Assembly: GCA_016712505.1 (NCBI GenBank)
Contig: JADJQY010000008.1
Location: 496,001 to 560,000, forward strand
DNA: 64,000 nt
Direction of reading: 5' to 3'
From: Candidatus Eiseniibacteriota bacterium
GTDB lineage: Bacteria > Eisenbacteria > RBG-16-71-46 > CAIMUX01
The notes beneath the pieces are model-generated. The model was not told the DNA's origin and searched no databases. It saw only the letters and a program-made list of their open reading frames with translations. Both the position numbers and the translations under genes were made by a program. Below, in pieces: positions 47,499 through 56,382 of this stretch (the stretch's first letter is position 1; each line of letters starts with the position of its first letter).

Positions 47499-50465
47499 AT
47501 GCGCCGCTCAGCCTTGCTTGCGCTACCCGCCGCCGTCGCACGAACGGTCGGAGCGCTTTGCATTCTCGCACTTCTCGCCCCGATCGGATCGGCGGAACCG
47601 CCCACGATCTCGCCCGAGATCCTGCTCGACCACGGGCGGGTGTTTCCGCAGGACGAGCAGAACTACGGCGACTGCGGAATCTGCTTCGCCAAGGGACAGG
47701 CCGTTCTGACCCTGCAGTCCCAAGGCGATGGCTTGAAACTCTATCTTCGAGGCGAGCAGGGGGAACTGGGCGATCGCAATCCTCGGATTCTTGGTAGTGG
47801 CAGCGACCGGAATCGGATCTCGCGCTACGATCTGGCACCCTTCGACTCGGTTTCGTGGAAGGCGGCCATCACCTACAGGACGGATTCGGGACGAGGTCAG
47901 GGGGTGGCGATCCGTCAGTTCGCCCCCAAGACGTTCCAGTGGCGTGGGCTCGATCTAGAGGTTCGACCTGCCGCCGACGGCGTGATCCGCCCACGTCTTC
48001 TCTGGACCGGTGAGATCTACCTCGTCTGCTGGGTCGAGGCGGACCAGCGCGTGCACTATCGTCGCCTGACTCGGGATCTCGCGTTCATCGACTCGAGCCC
48101 GGTCGCCTCGCTCCCATCGTCGGATCAGGAACCGTTCGACGGCGCACTCGATCGGATCGGTGGATGGTTGGTGGCCGTCGATCCAGCAGGGTGGCTCCAG
48201 GCCCTTCCGGTGGGCGAGGATGGTCTCCGTAGCGGTGCGCCCATCACCATTGCGATCCACGCCACGTGCCCCAGGATCGCGAGGGTCGGCGATCTCTGGT
48301 GCCTTGCCTGGATTGGCTGGCCGGGCTTTGTGATGTACCAGTGGCTCGATCGGACGGGCCCGGTTGGCCCGGTTCACTACCTCGACCAGGGGCCGACCGA
48401 CGCCTCTCCGCCAACGCTCGCGGTCGCGGGCGGGCGGGAAGCGGCGCTACTGGTCTGGCGGGCCGACTCGGGGCAGCGAATCGTTGCCCAGTGGATACAG
48501 GCGGGGCTGGTACCGTTCGGCGAGCCGGTCGTGCTGGCCGAGGATGCGATCTGGTCGATGAACATTCGGGAGGAGCCGCCCCGATCGATCGCGGCGGCCT
48601 GGAGCGGTTCCGGCTGGGGGGTAATCTGGAACGAGTACCAGGACCCGCCGGTGCGCGGAGGGGATGATGGTCCTCTGCCTCCGTTGATGGTTCGGGGTCG
48701 CTGGCTCAGCGCGGAGGGCGTTCCGCTCGGCACCGCGCCGGAGGTCATCGGGGTCGCGACGGAGATCAGCTGGTCGGGCGTGTCGACCGAGGACCGGGTT
48801 GCGCGCATCTGGCTTCGTGACTACCAGGACCGACTCCGTATCTTCAGTACGACGGTCGACGCGGGGGGGAACCCTGCAGCCCCGTACGAAGCGATCGCGA
48901 TACCCGGTGTCTACGACTCTGGCCGCGGAGGCGGGTCCTACGCGGCCAACCCGGAGTTCCGTATCAAGTCCGAAGGAACACACCTTGGATACAACGTTCA
49001 CGCGTCGTACTCCAGCGACTGGTACGCAGAGGACTCGAACACGCTCAACGTCGACCCCGTTCCCGCAGACGGAGAGAGTTCGACTTGGCTGCAACTTGGG
49101 ATCGATAGGGTGTCCGAGGGGTCGGCGCGCGGTCTGGCGGGTTGGGACATCGCAACGCGTCCCGAAGATCGCCTCGTGGCTTGGGCTCGTTCCGCGGGAT
49201 CCCAGGGGCCTGTGGAGTCTCCACCGGATGCGCTGGCCGCGCTCTTCGATCCCACCGATCTCCAGTGGGGTCGGACCTGGATGCTGGGTGCGCCTGGCGT
49301 GGCGACTTGGTCCCCCATGGCACTCGCGTTGACCGATAAGTACCTCGTAGTTTGGGCCGAGGAGCGCGAAGCGCGACGGCAACTGGTCGGCACGTGGCTG
49401 AGCGGCGATCGTCCGGCCGGGCGCGTTCTGGGAGAGCAGTACTTCCCCGAGGACGGATCGCAGGAATCGGCGCAGTTCGTGATCGGACCGGGCGGGGGGT
49501 TGGTGCTTTATCGCTATCGGGCGCCGGGGGACGGCGATACTCACCTGCGGGTGTTCAGCATCGACCGATCGGGCGTGCCGGACGACACCGCGTCAGCGGG
49601 GATCAGTGCCCCTGGTTCCTTCACCCGGCCGGTCGCGACCTGGGACGGTCGGAACTACCTGGTGGCGTGGCAGGCAGCGGACCTCCCGCGGGGGATCTAC
49701 CTGAACCGCGTCTCCCCGGCGGGTGAGGTGCTCGACGGGCAAGGCGTGCTCGTCACCGCGAGCAGCCTGGCCGCGCCGGCGGTCGCGAGCCTGGGGGACG
49801 GAAACGCGCTCCTGACCTACGACGACAAGCTCCGGCTGATCGCCGAGCCGCCGGTTCCGGTGGCCCCGCTCCTGGCGAGCGCGCGATCCGTCCGCGGGGG
49901 ATGTGAAGTCCACTGGCTGTTCACCGGGTTTGAGGGCGCGACGTCGGTAGCGCTTCACCGGCGCCCCCTGCGCGGTCCCGAGGAGGACCCGGGCAGTCCA
50001 CCCGATCGGTATGTCGAGATGGACACACGACGCATCGCCGGGGACGCGTCCGAGGGGGTGTTCGTCGACCGATCGGTGGAAGCCGGAGGGTGGTATGCCT
50101 ATGTCGTCCGGCTGCAGACCGCGAACGGACTGGAACTCTGGTCGACGGTCGCGCTGGCGGAAGCGGGGGCAACGACCGCCGGGCGGGACTGGGAGTTCAC
50201 CGGACCCGCACCAAATCCGGCGCCGGGTCAAGCGACGCTCACCTTCACGGTGACCCGCCCGGCCCAGCGCGCCGAGGCCTCGATCTGCGCGGTCGACGGC
50301 CGTCGCGTACGACGGTTGCTGCTCGACGCCCGATCAGCCGGAGAGCATACGGTGATCTGGGATGGACGCGATCAGGCTGGCTTGCCAGCGCCGTCGGGAT
50401 GGTATATCGCCCGGTTGAACGTCGATGGCGACACGCGCCATCGACGGTTTCTTCTGCTCAGGTGA
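47499..50465 (+). CDS. Large secreted propeller protein with C-terminal sorting module
   Basis: The 988-residue protein has a signal peptide (AVARTVGALCILALLAPIGS, then AEPP), then repeated beta-propeller-like strands with the pattern yLVVWAeE / NYLVAWQAADLPRGIYLNRV. A fibronectin-like stretch lies near residues 790-880. The last ~85 residues, beginning APNPAPGQATLTFTV and ending GWYIARLNVDGDTRHRRFLL, match the FlgD-Ig/type A sorting module common in type IX-secreted proteins. The ATG follows AGGAGGG, and TATCAT at 47449 could be its -10 box. The substrate is unknown; the divergent GH92 mannosidase suggests a shared role in glycan use or surface display. Confidence 0.8.
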   Translation: MRRSALLALPAAVARTVGALCILALLAPIGSAEPPTISPEILLDHGRVFPQDEQNYGDCGICFAKGQAVLTLQSQGDGLKLYLRGEQGELGDRNPRILGSGSDRNRISRYDLAPFDSVSWKAAITYRTDSGRGQGVAIRQFAPKTFQWRGLDLEVRPAADGVIRPRLLWTGEIYLVCWVEADQRVHYRRLTRDLAFIDSSPVASLPSSDQEPFDGALDRIGGWLVAVDPAGWLQALPVGEDGLRSGAPITIAIHATCPRIARVGDLWCLAWIGWPGFVMYQWLDRTGPVGPVHYLDQGPTDASPPTLAVAGGREAALLVWRADSGQRIVAQWIQAGLVPFGEPVVLAEDAIWSMNIREEPPRSIAAAWSGSGWGVIWNEYQDPPVRGGDDGPLPPLMVRGRWLSAEGVPLGTAPEVIGVATEISWSGVSTEDRVARIWLRDYQDRLRIFSTTVDAGGNPAAPYEAIAIPGVYDSGRGGGSYAANPEFRIKSEGTHLGYNVHASYSSDWYAEDSNTLNVDPVPADGESSTWLQLGIDRVSEGSARGLAGWDIATRPEDRLVAWARSAGSQGPVESPPDALAALFDPTDLQWGRTWMLGAPGVATWSPMALALTDKYLVVWAEEREARRQLVGTWLSGDRPAGRVLGEQYFPEDGSQESAQFVIGPGGGLVLYRYRAPGDGDTHLRVFSIDRSGVPDDTASAGISAPGSFTRPVATWDGRNYLVAWQAADLPRGIYLNRVSPAGEVLDGQGVLVTASSLAAPAVASLGDGNALLTYDDKLRLIAEPPVPVAPLLASARSVRGGCEVHWLFTGFEGATSVALHRRPLRGPEEDPGSPPDRYVEMDTRRIAGDASEGVFVDRSVEAGGWYAYVVRLQTANGLELWSTVALAEAGATTAGRDWEFTGPAPNPAPGQATLTFTVTRPAQRAEASICAVDGRRVRRLLLDARSAGEHTVIWDGRDQAGLPAPSGWYIARLNVDGDTRHRRFLLLR

Positions 50466-50516
50466 CCGAGCTTCGGATCTCTCAGACTCGACGCGCCAGG
50501 CCGGGGCGAAGCGCGA

Positions 50517-51482
50517 TCAGCCGATCTGCTTCTGCACCTCGTCCAGTGCTTCCTGGCACCACGGCTTGAGCTCCGCATCGTCGACTTCGGCGAGGTACGA
50601 TCGCATCCGCTCGAGGTGCTGGGCGACCCGCGCGGGGTCGTTCGCGGCGCGGGCGGCGTAGACCACAGCCTCGTGGGCGAAGAAGAGTTCGAAGGCGTTC
50701 GCCTCGGGCTCTCCGCGGTGGGCCTCGACGCCCGAGAGACAGGCCTCGGCATGTCGCAGGGCGGTGGCGCCGTCCCCCAGTACCGCGTGACAGCGGCCAA
50801 GCTGATACTCGGCGCGCTCGGCGTTCACCCAGGTGCCGGCCGACGTCCAGAGCTGGAGCGAGGCGTCGGCCAGGGCCAGCATCAGTCGATCGTTGTCCTG
50901 GTTGCCGCGGACTCCCTCCCGCAGGTCGCCCGCGATGTTGTTGCAGGTCGAGGCGAGATTGCGACGTGCCGCGGTGTCCGGCTCCCCAAGAGCGCGTGGG
51001 AGTTCCTGCGCGAGCATGGCGAGGGCGTCGTGCGCCCGGCCCGCCCGGATCCAGAGCGACCAGAGATTCTGCATTCCGGCCCAGCGGAGCCGGTCGACCG
51101 GAGCGTCGGTGGGCTCGACCGGCAGGCCGGAGGGAGAGCCGGGTGACGGCGAAGCGCTCGCCATGGTGAGCACCCAGCGCGACTTCCGGAGTGATCCCGC
51201 GCACGCCTCGCTCGTCGTGACCGCGGCGGGGAGAGCGGCGAGGAATCGCTCGAGGCGCGCCGTGTCTCCCAGGTGGGACAGGCAGACATGCTCGGCGAGC
51301 TGGAGAGCGCCCGCCCCGGTCGGATCCGGGGGAATCGAGTCGACCCGCGCTTCCAGAGCCTTGGCCACCCGATCCGGCTCCTTGGCGTGCAGGCCCCAAC
51401 CCTGATTGACCATGCTGGCCAGGTCGGGGGCGGCCTCGAGCTGGGCAGGGATCGACGTCGATTCAACGGGCGTGGTGCTCAT
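50517..51482 (-). CDS. Helical-repeat protein, unknown
   Basis: I do not recognise this 321-residue cytoplasmic protein. It is almost all alpha-helical, with TPR-like pairs such as RAHDALAMLAQELPRAL and AERAEYQLGRCHAVLGDGAT followed by ALRHAEACLSGVEAHRGEPE. There is no signal peptide or membrane segment. The ATG at 51482 follows GAGGAGGAAATC. It is 19 nt downstream of the ArsR-DinB fusion on the same strand, so the two probably form an operon under the upstream operator. A sensing or adaptor role is plausible but unsupported by any motif. Confidence 0.7.
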   Translation of the reverse strand: MSTTPVESTSIPAQLEAAPDLASMVNQGWGLHAKEPDRVAKALEARVDSIPPDPTGAGALQLAEHVCLSHLGDTARLERFLAALPAAVTTSEACAGSLRKSRWVLTMASASPSPGSPSGLPVEPTDAPVDRLRWAGMQNLWSLWIRAGRAHDALAMLAQELPRALGEPDTAARRNLASTCNNIAGDLREGVRGNQDNDRLMLALADASLQLWTSAGTWVNAERAEYQLGRCHAVLGDGATALRHAEACLSGVEAHRGEPEANAFELFFAHEAVVYAARAANDPARVAQHLERMRSYLAEVDDAELKPWCQEALDEVQKQIG

Positions 51483-51501
51483 GATTTCCTCCTCGGTGAG
51501 T

Positions 51502-52410
51502 TCAGGGCTGCTGGGTGGACGGGATGTGCGCGATCCGCTCGGCCATCAAGGGCCGGTGATCGAGATCGTGTGCGACGGCCGCGGCGAGCACGCTGCCCGC
51601 CCGTACGGCATCGCCGGCAAATCGGACCGGGCGACCCAGGATCGCCTCGTCGAATCGCCGAAGTGAGGCGAGCGATTTCTTCCGCGCGGCGATGAACCGG
51701 CGGCCCGCGCCGCGCCAGGGGCGCGACTGATAGCGATGCTCAGCCGCGAGGCGGTCGCCGTCGACCCCCGGGAGCTGCGGACGCTTCTCCGCGAGAATGC
51801 GGCGGAAACGTTCCTGCCATCCGAGTTCCTCGATCTCCGCCAGGTGCCAGACATGCTCGACCAGAGAGAAGGTGCCGTCGGCGGGCTTGTCGTACCCCTC
51901 TTCCGGGGAGAGCCGCTCGAGGACCCCGCGCATCGCTTCCGCGGTATCGCTCAAGAACTGGATCGCCGCCTGCAGCTCCTCGGAGTTCGTGATCGACTGT
52001 CCCCGCAGCGTGGCCGCGGGGCGCTCCAGCAGGAGACGGAGGAGGGGATCGCGGACCGCGGTCGGTGCGAGACGCGGCGTCGCCGCGGCGTTGGTTTCGA
52101 GTGCCCGCTCCAGCGCCGAGAGCGCGGCCGCATCCTCGCGGGCCGAACTGGTGATCCACCGCGTCGGCAGCGCCTGGAGGGGCGCCGGATTCAGATAGTG
52201 ACGCTTCTCTCGCCCCGACCAGATCGGTACCACCAGTTCGACCTCCTCCAGCACCGAGAGGTGCTTGGAGAGCGCCTGGCGGGACTGAGGTAACCCTTCC
52301 AGGAGTTCGGTCAGGGTCACACCGGGGTGATCGCGCAGCCGGTCGAGCAGGGCGCGCCGCGTCCCGTCGGCCAGGGCCCGGAGCAGTCGATCGATCGCCG
52401 CCTCGCTCAT
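51502..52410 (-). CDS. ArsR-type regulator fused to a DinB domain
   Basis: The 302-residue protein joins two domains. Residues 1-90 are an ArsR-like winged helix (LLRALADGTRRALLDRLRDH, then LPQSRQALSKHLSVLEEVEL and the wing SGREKRHYLNPAPLQ). Residues ~145-295 are DinB_2-like: SLVEHVWHLAEIEEL gives H186 and H189, and AHDLDH gives H281 and H285, matching the metal-binding His sites of DinB thiol/bacillithiol-transferase folds. The DinB name refers to this four-helix family, not DNA polymerase IV. ATG at 52410 lies 9 nt after AGGAGG; an upstream TTG at 52419 is less likely. A palindrome lies in the promoter region. Confidence 0.85.
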   Translation of the reverse strand: MSEAAIDRLLRALADGTRRALLDRLRDHPGVTLTELLEGLPQSRQALSKHLSVLEEVELVVPIWSGREKRHYLNPAPLQALPTRWITSSAREDAAALSALERALETNAAATPRLAPTAVRDPLLRLLLERPAATLRGQSITNSEELQAAIQFLSDTAEAMRGVLERLSPEEGYDKPADGTFSLVEHVWHLAEIEELGWQERFRRILAEKRPQLPGVDGDRLAAEHRYQSRPWRGAGRRFIAARKKSLASLRRFDEAILGRPVRFAGDAVRAGSVLAAAVAHDLDHRPLMAERIAHIPSTQQP

Positions 52411-52431
52411 ATCATGCAACCTCCTGGATGC

Positions 52432-52461
52432 ATGTTAGGGCAGGCTCGTCGATATGCGCAA
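52432..52461 (-). promoter_or_regulatory. Possible promoter of the ArsR-DinB operon
   Basis: On the minus strand TTGCGC (52456-52461) and TAACAT (52432-52437) are 18 nt apart. The -35 part overlaps the GCAAC/GTTGC palindrome, so a bound repressor would block RNA polymerase. The match is imperfect. Confidence 0.35.
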
Positions 52462-52473
52462 CCAAAGAGTTGC
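52458..52473. promoter_or_regulatory. Palindromic operator, probably autoregulatory
   Basis: GCAAC (52458-52462) and GTTGC (52469-52473) are perfect inverted half-sites around CAAAGA, with partial ATAT extensions on both sides. The form resembles the GCAACC/GGTTGC palindromes found before ArsR-SRPBCC operons. It lies between two divergent genes, so it may regulate both. Confidence 0.6.
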
Positions 52474-52597
52474 ATATTGACCCATGGGTATCGGCCGACG
52501 CGCCGGTCCCCACAGGACACTCCGCCTTGGCAGGTGCCGCGGCCGATCGTATCCTCCCGCGGTCGTGGATGGGCGAAGCAACCTGGAGGTACGGGTG

Positions 52598-53668
52598 ATG
52601 CGGTCGATCATGGGTCCGCTGGCGGTGGTGGTGGCGCTTTCCCTGGGATGCGCGGGGGAGAAGACCGAGCCGAAGGGGAAGGGGACCGCGGAGGGAACCT
52701 CGGGCAAGCAGATCACGATCGGACTCTCGCTCGACACCCTGCGCGAAGAGCGCTGGCAGCGCGATCGTGATCTCTTCGTCGCTCGGGCCAAGGAGCTCGG
52801 GGCCAATGTGATCGTCCAGGCGGCGAACAACAACGACGCGGTTCAGAACGCCCAGGCGGAGAACATGCTGACCCAGGGGGTCGACGTTCTGGTGGTGGCG
52901 CCGCACAACAGCAAGAGCGCCGCAACCATCGTGGCCGCGGCCCACAAGCTGGGCGTGCCGGTCATCGCCTACGATCGGATGATCAGTGACTGCGACCTGG
53001 ATCTCTACATCTCGTTCGACAACCTGAAGGTCGGGGAGCTGCAGGGGCAGTATGCGGTCGCGCAGCGGCCGAAGGGGAACTACGTCCTGATCGCCGGTGC
53101 GCCGACCGATAACAACGCGCACCTGTACCGACAGGGGCAGTTGAGCGTGATTCAGCCGTACGTCGACCGGGGCGAGATCCGGATCGTGGCCGATCAGTGG
53201 GCGAACGACTGGCAGCCGATCGAGGCGCTCAAGATCCTCGAGAATACCCTGACCCGCGAGCAGAATCGGATCGACGCGGTGGTGGCGAGCAACGACGGGT
53301 TGGCCGGGGGCGCGATCCAGGCGCTGGCCGAGCAGAAGCTCGACGGCAAGGTGCTGGTCACCGGGCAGGATGCGGAACTCGCGGCCTGTCAGCGGATCGC
53401 GACCGGCAGCCAGAGTATGACGATCTACAAGCCGATCCGAGCCTTGGCTACCCGCGGTGCGGAAGTGGCGGTGGCGATGGCGCGGAAGCAACCGATCGAG
53501 GGGGCCGATCAGACGCTCAACAACGGTACGAAGGACGTGCCGAGCATCCTCATTCCGCCGGTCACGGTCGATCGGGGCAACCTGGTCGCCACGGTGGTGC
53601 GCGACGGGTACCAGAAGCTCGAGGATGTGTTCCGCGACGTACCGAAGGAGCAGTGGCCGACGCCGTGA
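52598..53668 (+). CDS. xylF: Xylose-type sugar ABC transporter, substrate-binding lipoprotein
   Basis: This is a periplasmic-binding-protein family sugar receptor close to D-xylose-binding XylF. The N-terminus is a lipoprotein signal (MRSIMGPLAVVVALSLGC, lipid Cys18). The body shows GLSLDTLREERWQRDRDLFV, then VDVLVVAPHNSKSAATIVA, GVPVIAYDRMISDCDLDLYI, YVLIAGAPTDNNAHLYRQGQ and ASNDGLAGGAIQALA, all typical of XylF. Length (356) is normal. The ATG follows GGAGGTACGGGTG. The stop overlaps the next gene (GTGA). The substrate is likely xylose or a related pentose; no pentose-catabolic gene is in the window. Confidence 0.92.
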   Translation: MRSIMGPLAVVVALSLGCAGEKTEPKGKGTAEGTSGKQITIGLSLDTLREERWQRDRDLFVARAKELGANVIVQAANNNDAVQNAQAENMLTQGVDVLVVAPHNSKSAATIVAAAHKLGVPVIAYDRMISDCDLDLYISFDNLKVGELQGQYAVAQRPKGNYVLIAGAPTDNNAHLYRQGQLSVIQPYVDRGEIRIVADQWANDWQPIEALKILENTLTREQNRIDAVVASNDGLAGGAIQALAEQKLDGKVLVTGQDAELAACQRIATGSQSMTIYKPIRALATRGAEVAVAMARKQPIEGADQTLNNGTKDVPSILIPPVTVDRGNLVATVVRDGYQKLEDVFRDVPKEQWPTP

Positions 53669-55236
53669 GCGAACTCTCCTCTCAAGGCCGACCCACCGGG
53701 AAAGCGTCGCCGCTGCTCGAACTCCGCCGGATCGCCAAGAGCTTTCCCGGAGTTCGCGCCCTCGACGGGGTGTCGTTCGATCTGCGTCCGGGCGAGATCC
53801 ACGCGCTCTGCGGCGAGAACGGTGCCGGGAAGAGCACCCTGATCAAGGTGCTCTGCGGCTACTTCCCGCACGGCACGTTCAGCGGCGAGATCCGCCTGCG
53901 CGGCGCGGAGATGCGCTTTCGCGGGCTGCGCGCCGCGGAGGAGCAGGGGATCGCCCTGATCGCCCAGGAGCTCGCTCTGGTGCCGAAGCTGAGCGTGGCG
54001 GAGAACCTGCTTCTGGGCCGAGAGCCACTCCGGCACGGGATCATCGATCGTGGCGCGCTTCGAGCGTCGGCGGTCCGGGCGCTGACCCGGGTGGGGTTGG
54101 AGGTCGATCCCGACGCGCCGGTCGAGGAGCTGGGGATCGGACAACAGCAGATGGTCGAGATCGCGCGCGCACTGGAGAAGCGCGCCACGATCCTGGTGCT
54201 CGATGAGCCGACCGCCGCCCTGGCCGATCGCGATGCCGGGCGGCTCTTCGACCTGCTGCGCGAGCTCCGTCGCGGCGGGGTCTCTTCGGTCTACATCAGC
54301 CACCGCCTCGAAGAGGTGCTGCCGCTGGCCGATCGGGTCACCGTGCTGCGCGATGGGAGAACGGTGGCCACCGCGGTCGGTCCCTCGCGTGACGAGGTGA
54401 TCCGTTGGATGGTGGGGCGCGATGTGCGCGACCTCTACCCGCGCGCTCCCCGGCCAGGGGGTGACCGTGCCCCCGTTCCCCTTCTCTCCGTGCGCGGCCT
54501 GGGACTGGAGCTGGAACGTGGCCCGGGTGTGCACCGAGCTCCGCTCTGCGAGGTGGACTTCGATCTCGCTGGGGGAGAGGTTCTGGGTGTCGCCGGTCTG
54601 ATGGGCGCCGGCCGGACCGCGCTGCTCTCGTGTCTCTATGGGGTCGCGCGTGGTCACGTCCAGGGGACGATTGCCCTGGCCGGGGAGCCACCCCGCGCGC
54701 CGTACCGCGCTCCGGCCGAGGCGATGGAGGCGGGTGTCGCGTTGGTCAGCGAGGATCGGAAGCGCTACGGCCTGGTGCCGGAGGCGTCGGTGCGCGACAA
54801 CCTCACCCTCTCGCTCCTCCGGCGCTACGCCCAGCGTGGCGTGTTGCGGGAGGAAGAGCGGGAAGCGGACTGCCGTCGCCAGGTGGAGTCCCTCCGGCTG
54901 CGTACCCCGCACCTGGCCGCGAGCGTCGGCCGGCTCTCGGGTGGGAACCAGCAAAAGGTCCTGCTCGGCCGGGCGCTGTTGCGTCAGCCCCGCGTGCTCC
55001 TGCTCGACGAGCCGACCCGCGGCATCGATGTCGGGGCCAAGGCCGAGATCTATCAGTTGATCGCCGAGCTCGCCGCGGGAGGGCTCGGCGTGGTGATCGT
55101 CTCCTCGGATCTCCCCGAGTTGCTCGGGCTCAGCCACCGTTTGCTCGTGCTGAACGGAGGGAGGATCTCGGCCCGCCTCGAGTCCGATGCCACGCCCGAA
55201 TCGGTGCTGGCCGCCGCCACCGCGAGGGTGGCGTGA
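53665..55236 (+). CDS. xylG: Sugar ABC transporter ATP-binding protein (XylG-like)
   Basis: The double-ATPase subunit drives sugar uptake. The 523-residue protein has two ABC domains. The first has Walker A GENGAGKST (residues 50-58), the signature region LGIGQQQMVEIARALEK and Walker B LVLDEPTAAL. The second has the degenerate Walker A GLMGAGRTALL (Arg for Lys, normal for RbsA/MglA/XylG), signature LSGGNQQKVLLGRALL and LLLDEPTRGIDVGAK. GTG at 53665 overlaps the xylF stop, and its own stop overlaps xylH, so the three genes are translated as a coupled set. Confidence 0.93.
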   Translation: MSELSSQGRPTGKASPLLELRRIAKSFPGVRALDGVSFDLRPGEIHALCGENGAGKSTLIKVLCGYFPHGTFSGEIRLRGAEMRFRGLRAAEEQGIALIAQELALVPKLSVAENLLLGREPLRHGIIDRGALRASAVRALTRVGLEVDPDAPVEELGIGQQQMVEIARALEKRATILVLDEPTAALADRDAGRLFDLLRELRRGGVSSVYISHRLEEVLPLADRVTVLRDGRTVATAVGPSRDEVIRWMVGRDVRDLYPRAPRPGGDRAPVPLLSVRGLGLELERGPGVHRAPLCEVDFDLAGGEVLGVAGLMGAGRTALLSCLYGVARGHVQGTIALAGEPPRAPYRAPAEAMEAGVALVSEDRKRYGLVPEASVRDNLTLSLLRRYAQRGVLREEEREADCRRQVESLRLRTPHLAASVGRLSGGNQQKVLLGRALLRQPRVLLLDEPTRGIDVGAKAEIYQLIAELAAGGLGVVIVSSDLPELLGLSHRLLVLNGGRISARLESDATPESVLAAATARVA

Positions 55237-56351
55237 ATCGCGGCCGAGTCGGCGAACCCGGATCGACCCTGCTGGGATCGCGGATCCACTGGCGCGCCTG
55301 GGCAATGGTCGGCGCACTGCTGGTGATCTGGCTCGTGCTCGCGCTGGCCACCCAGGGGACGTTTCTTCTGCCCCGCAATCTCTCCCTCCTGGCCCGACAG
55401 ATGGCGGTGACCTCGATCCTGGCCACGGGCATGGTGCTGGTCATCGTTGCGGGGCAGATCGACCTCTCGGTCGGCGCGCTGGCCGGATTACTCGGGGCGG
55501 TCGCCGCGCTCTTCGCGGTGAAGCTCGGTTGGCCGACGCCGCTCGCCGTGTTGCTCGCGCCGCTCTGCGGGGCGGCCCTCGGTGCCGGGCAGGGGGCCTT
55601 GGTGGCCCGCCTCCGGATCCCACCCTTCATCGTCACCCTGGGCGGCATGCTCCTCTTCCAGGGAACCCTGCTCGGCCTGACCCGCGGAGTTTCGATCGCG
55701 CCGCCGCGCGACTTTCTCGAGATCGGGCAGGCCTATCTGCCGCGTCCGGCCGGATGGGTGCTGGGTGGGTTGCTTGCGCTCTTCTTGCTCGGCCTCGCAC
55801 TCCGTGGCCCTCGTCCCACCCCCGCTCGTGGAGTCGGGCTCGCCCTCCTGACGCTCGGCTTCGTCGCCACCCTGAATGCCTACGAAGGGGTGCCGATGCC
55901 GGTCTTGATCGTGCTCCTGCTCGCGGCCGGCCTCGCTTTCATCGCCGACCGTACGCCCTTTGGTCGCCACCTCTATGCCATCGGCGGAAATCGAGAGGCG
56001 GCCCACTACGCCGGCATCGCGATCGAGACGCGGGTGGTGCAGGTCTTCACCCTGATGGGGGCGCTGGCCGGGATTGCCGGCGTGGTGCTGACCGCGCGGG
56101 TCGGGGCCGCGACCTCCGATGCCGGACGCATGATGGAACTCGACGCCATCGCCGCCGCGGTGATCGGTGGAACCTCGCTGCTGGGCGGCCAGGGGCGCGT
56201 GTTCGGCGCGCTACTCGGGGCGCTGGTGATGGCCTCGCTCGACAACGGCATGAGCCTGCTCAACACCGAGGCGTTCTGGCAGCCGATCCTGAAGGGCGCG
56301 ATCCTCGTCGCGGCGGTGGCGGTCGACATGGCCGGGAGGCGCCGGGACTAG
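55233..56351 (+). CDS. xylH: Sugar ABC transporter permease (XylH-like)
   Basis: The 372-residue permease has about ten membrane segments. Family text: MVLVIVAGQIDLSVGALAGL, then PPFIVTLGGMLLFQG and RTPFGRHLYAIGGNREAAHY with AGIAIETRV, then AAVIGGTSLLGGQGRVFGAL. This is the RbsC/XylH pattern. GTG at 55233 overlaps the xylG stop. It ends convergent with the HD-GYP gene, 31 nt apart. Confidence 0.93.
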   Translation: MNRGRVGEPGSTLLGSRIHWRAWAMVGALLVIWLVLALATQGTFLLPRNLSLLARQMAVTSILATGMVLVIVAGQIDLSVGALAGLLGAVAALFAVKLGWPTPLAVLLAPLCGAALGAGQGALVARLRIPPFIVTLGGMLLFQGTLLGLTRGVSIAPPRDFLEIGQAYLPRPAGWVLGGLLALFLLGLALRGPRPTPARGVGLALLTLGFVATLNAYEGVPMPVLIVLLLAAGLAFIADRTPFGRHLYAIGGNREAAHYAGIAIETRVVQVFTLMGALAGIAGVVLTARVGAATSDAGRMMELDAIAAAVIGGTSLLGGQGRVFGALLGALVMASLDNGMSLLNTEAFWQPILKGAILVAAVAVDMAGRRRD

Positions 56352-56382
56352 CGACCGGTGTTTGTCCGGGTGAGCCGCGCGG

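Noticed and set aside
51502..52410. DinB domain read as DNA polymerase IV
   Set aside because: The match is to the DinB/YfiT four-helix metal-binding family, shown by the spaced His residues; there is no polymerase motif.
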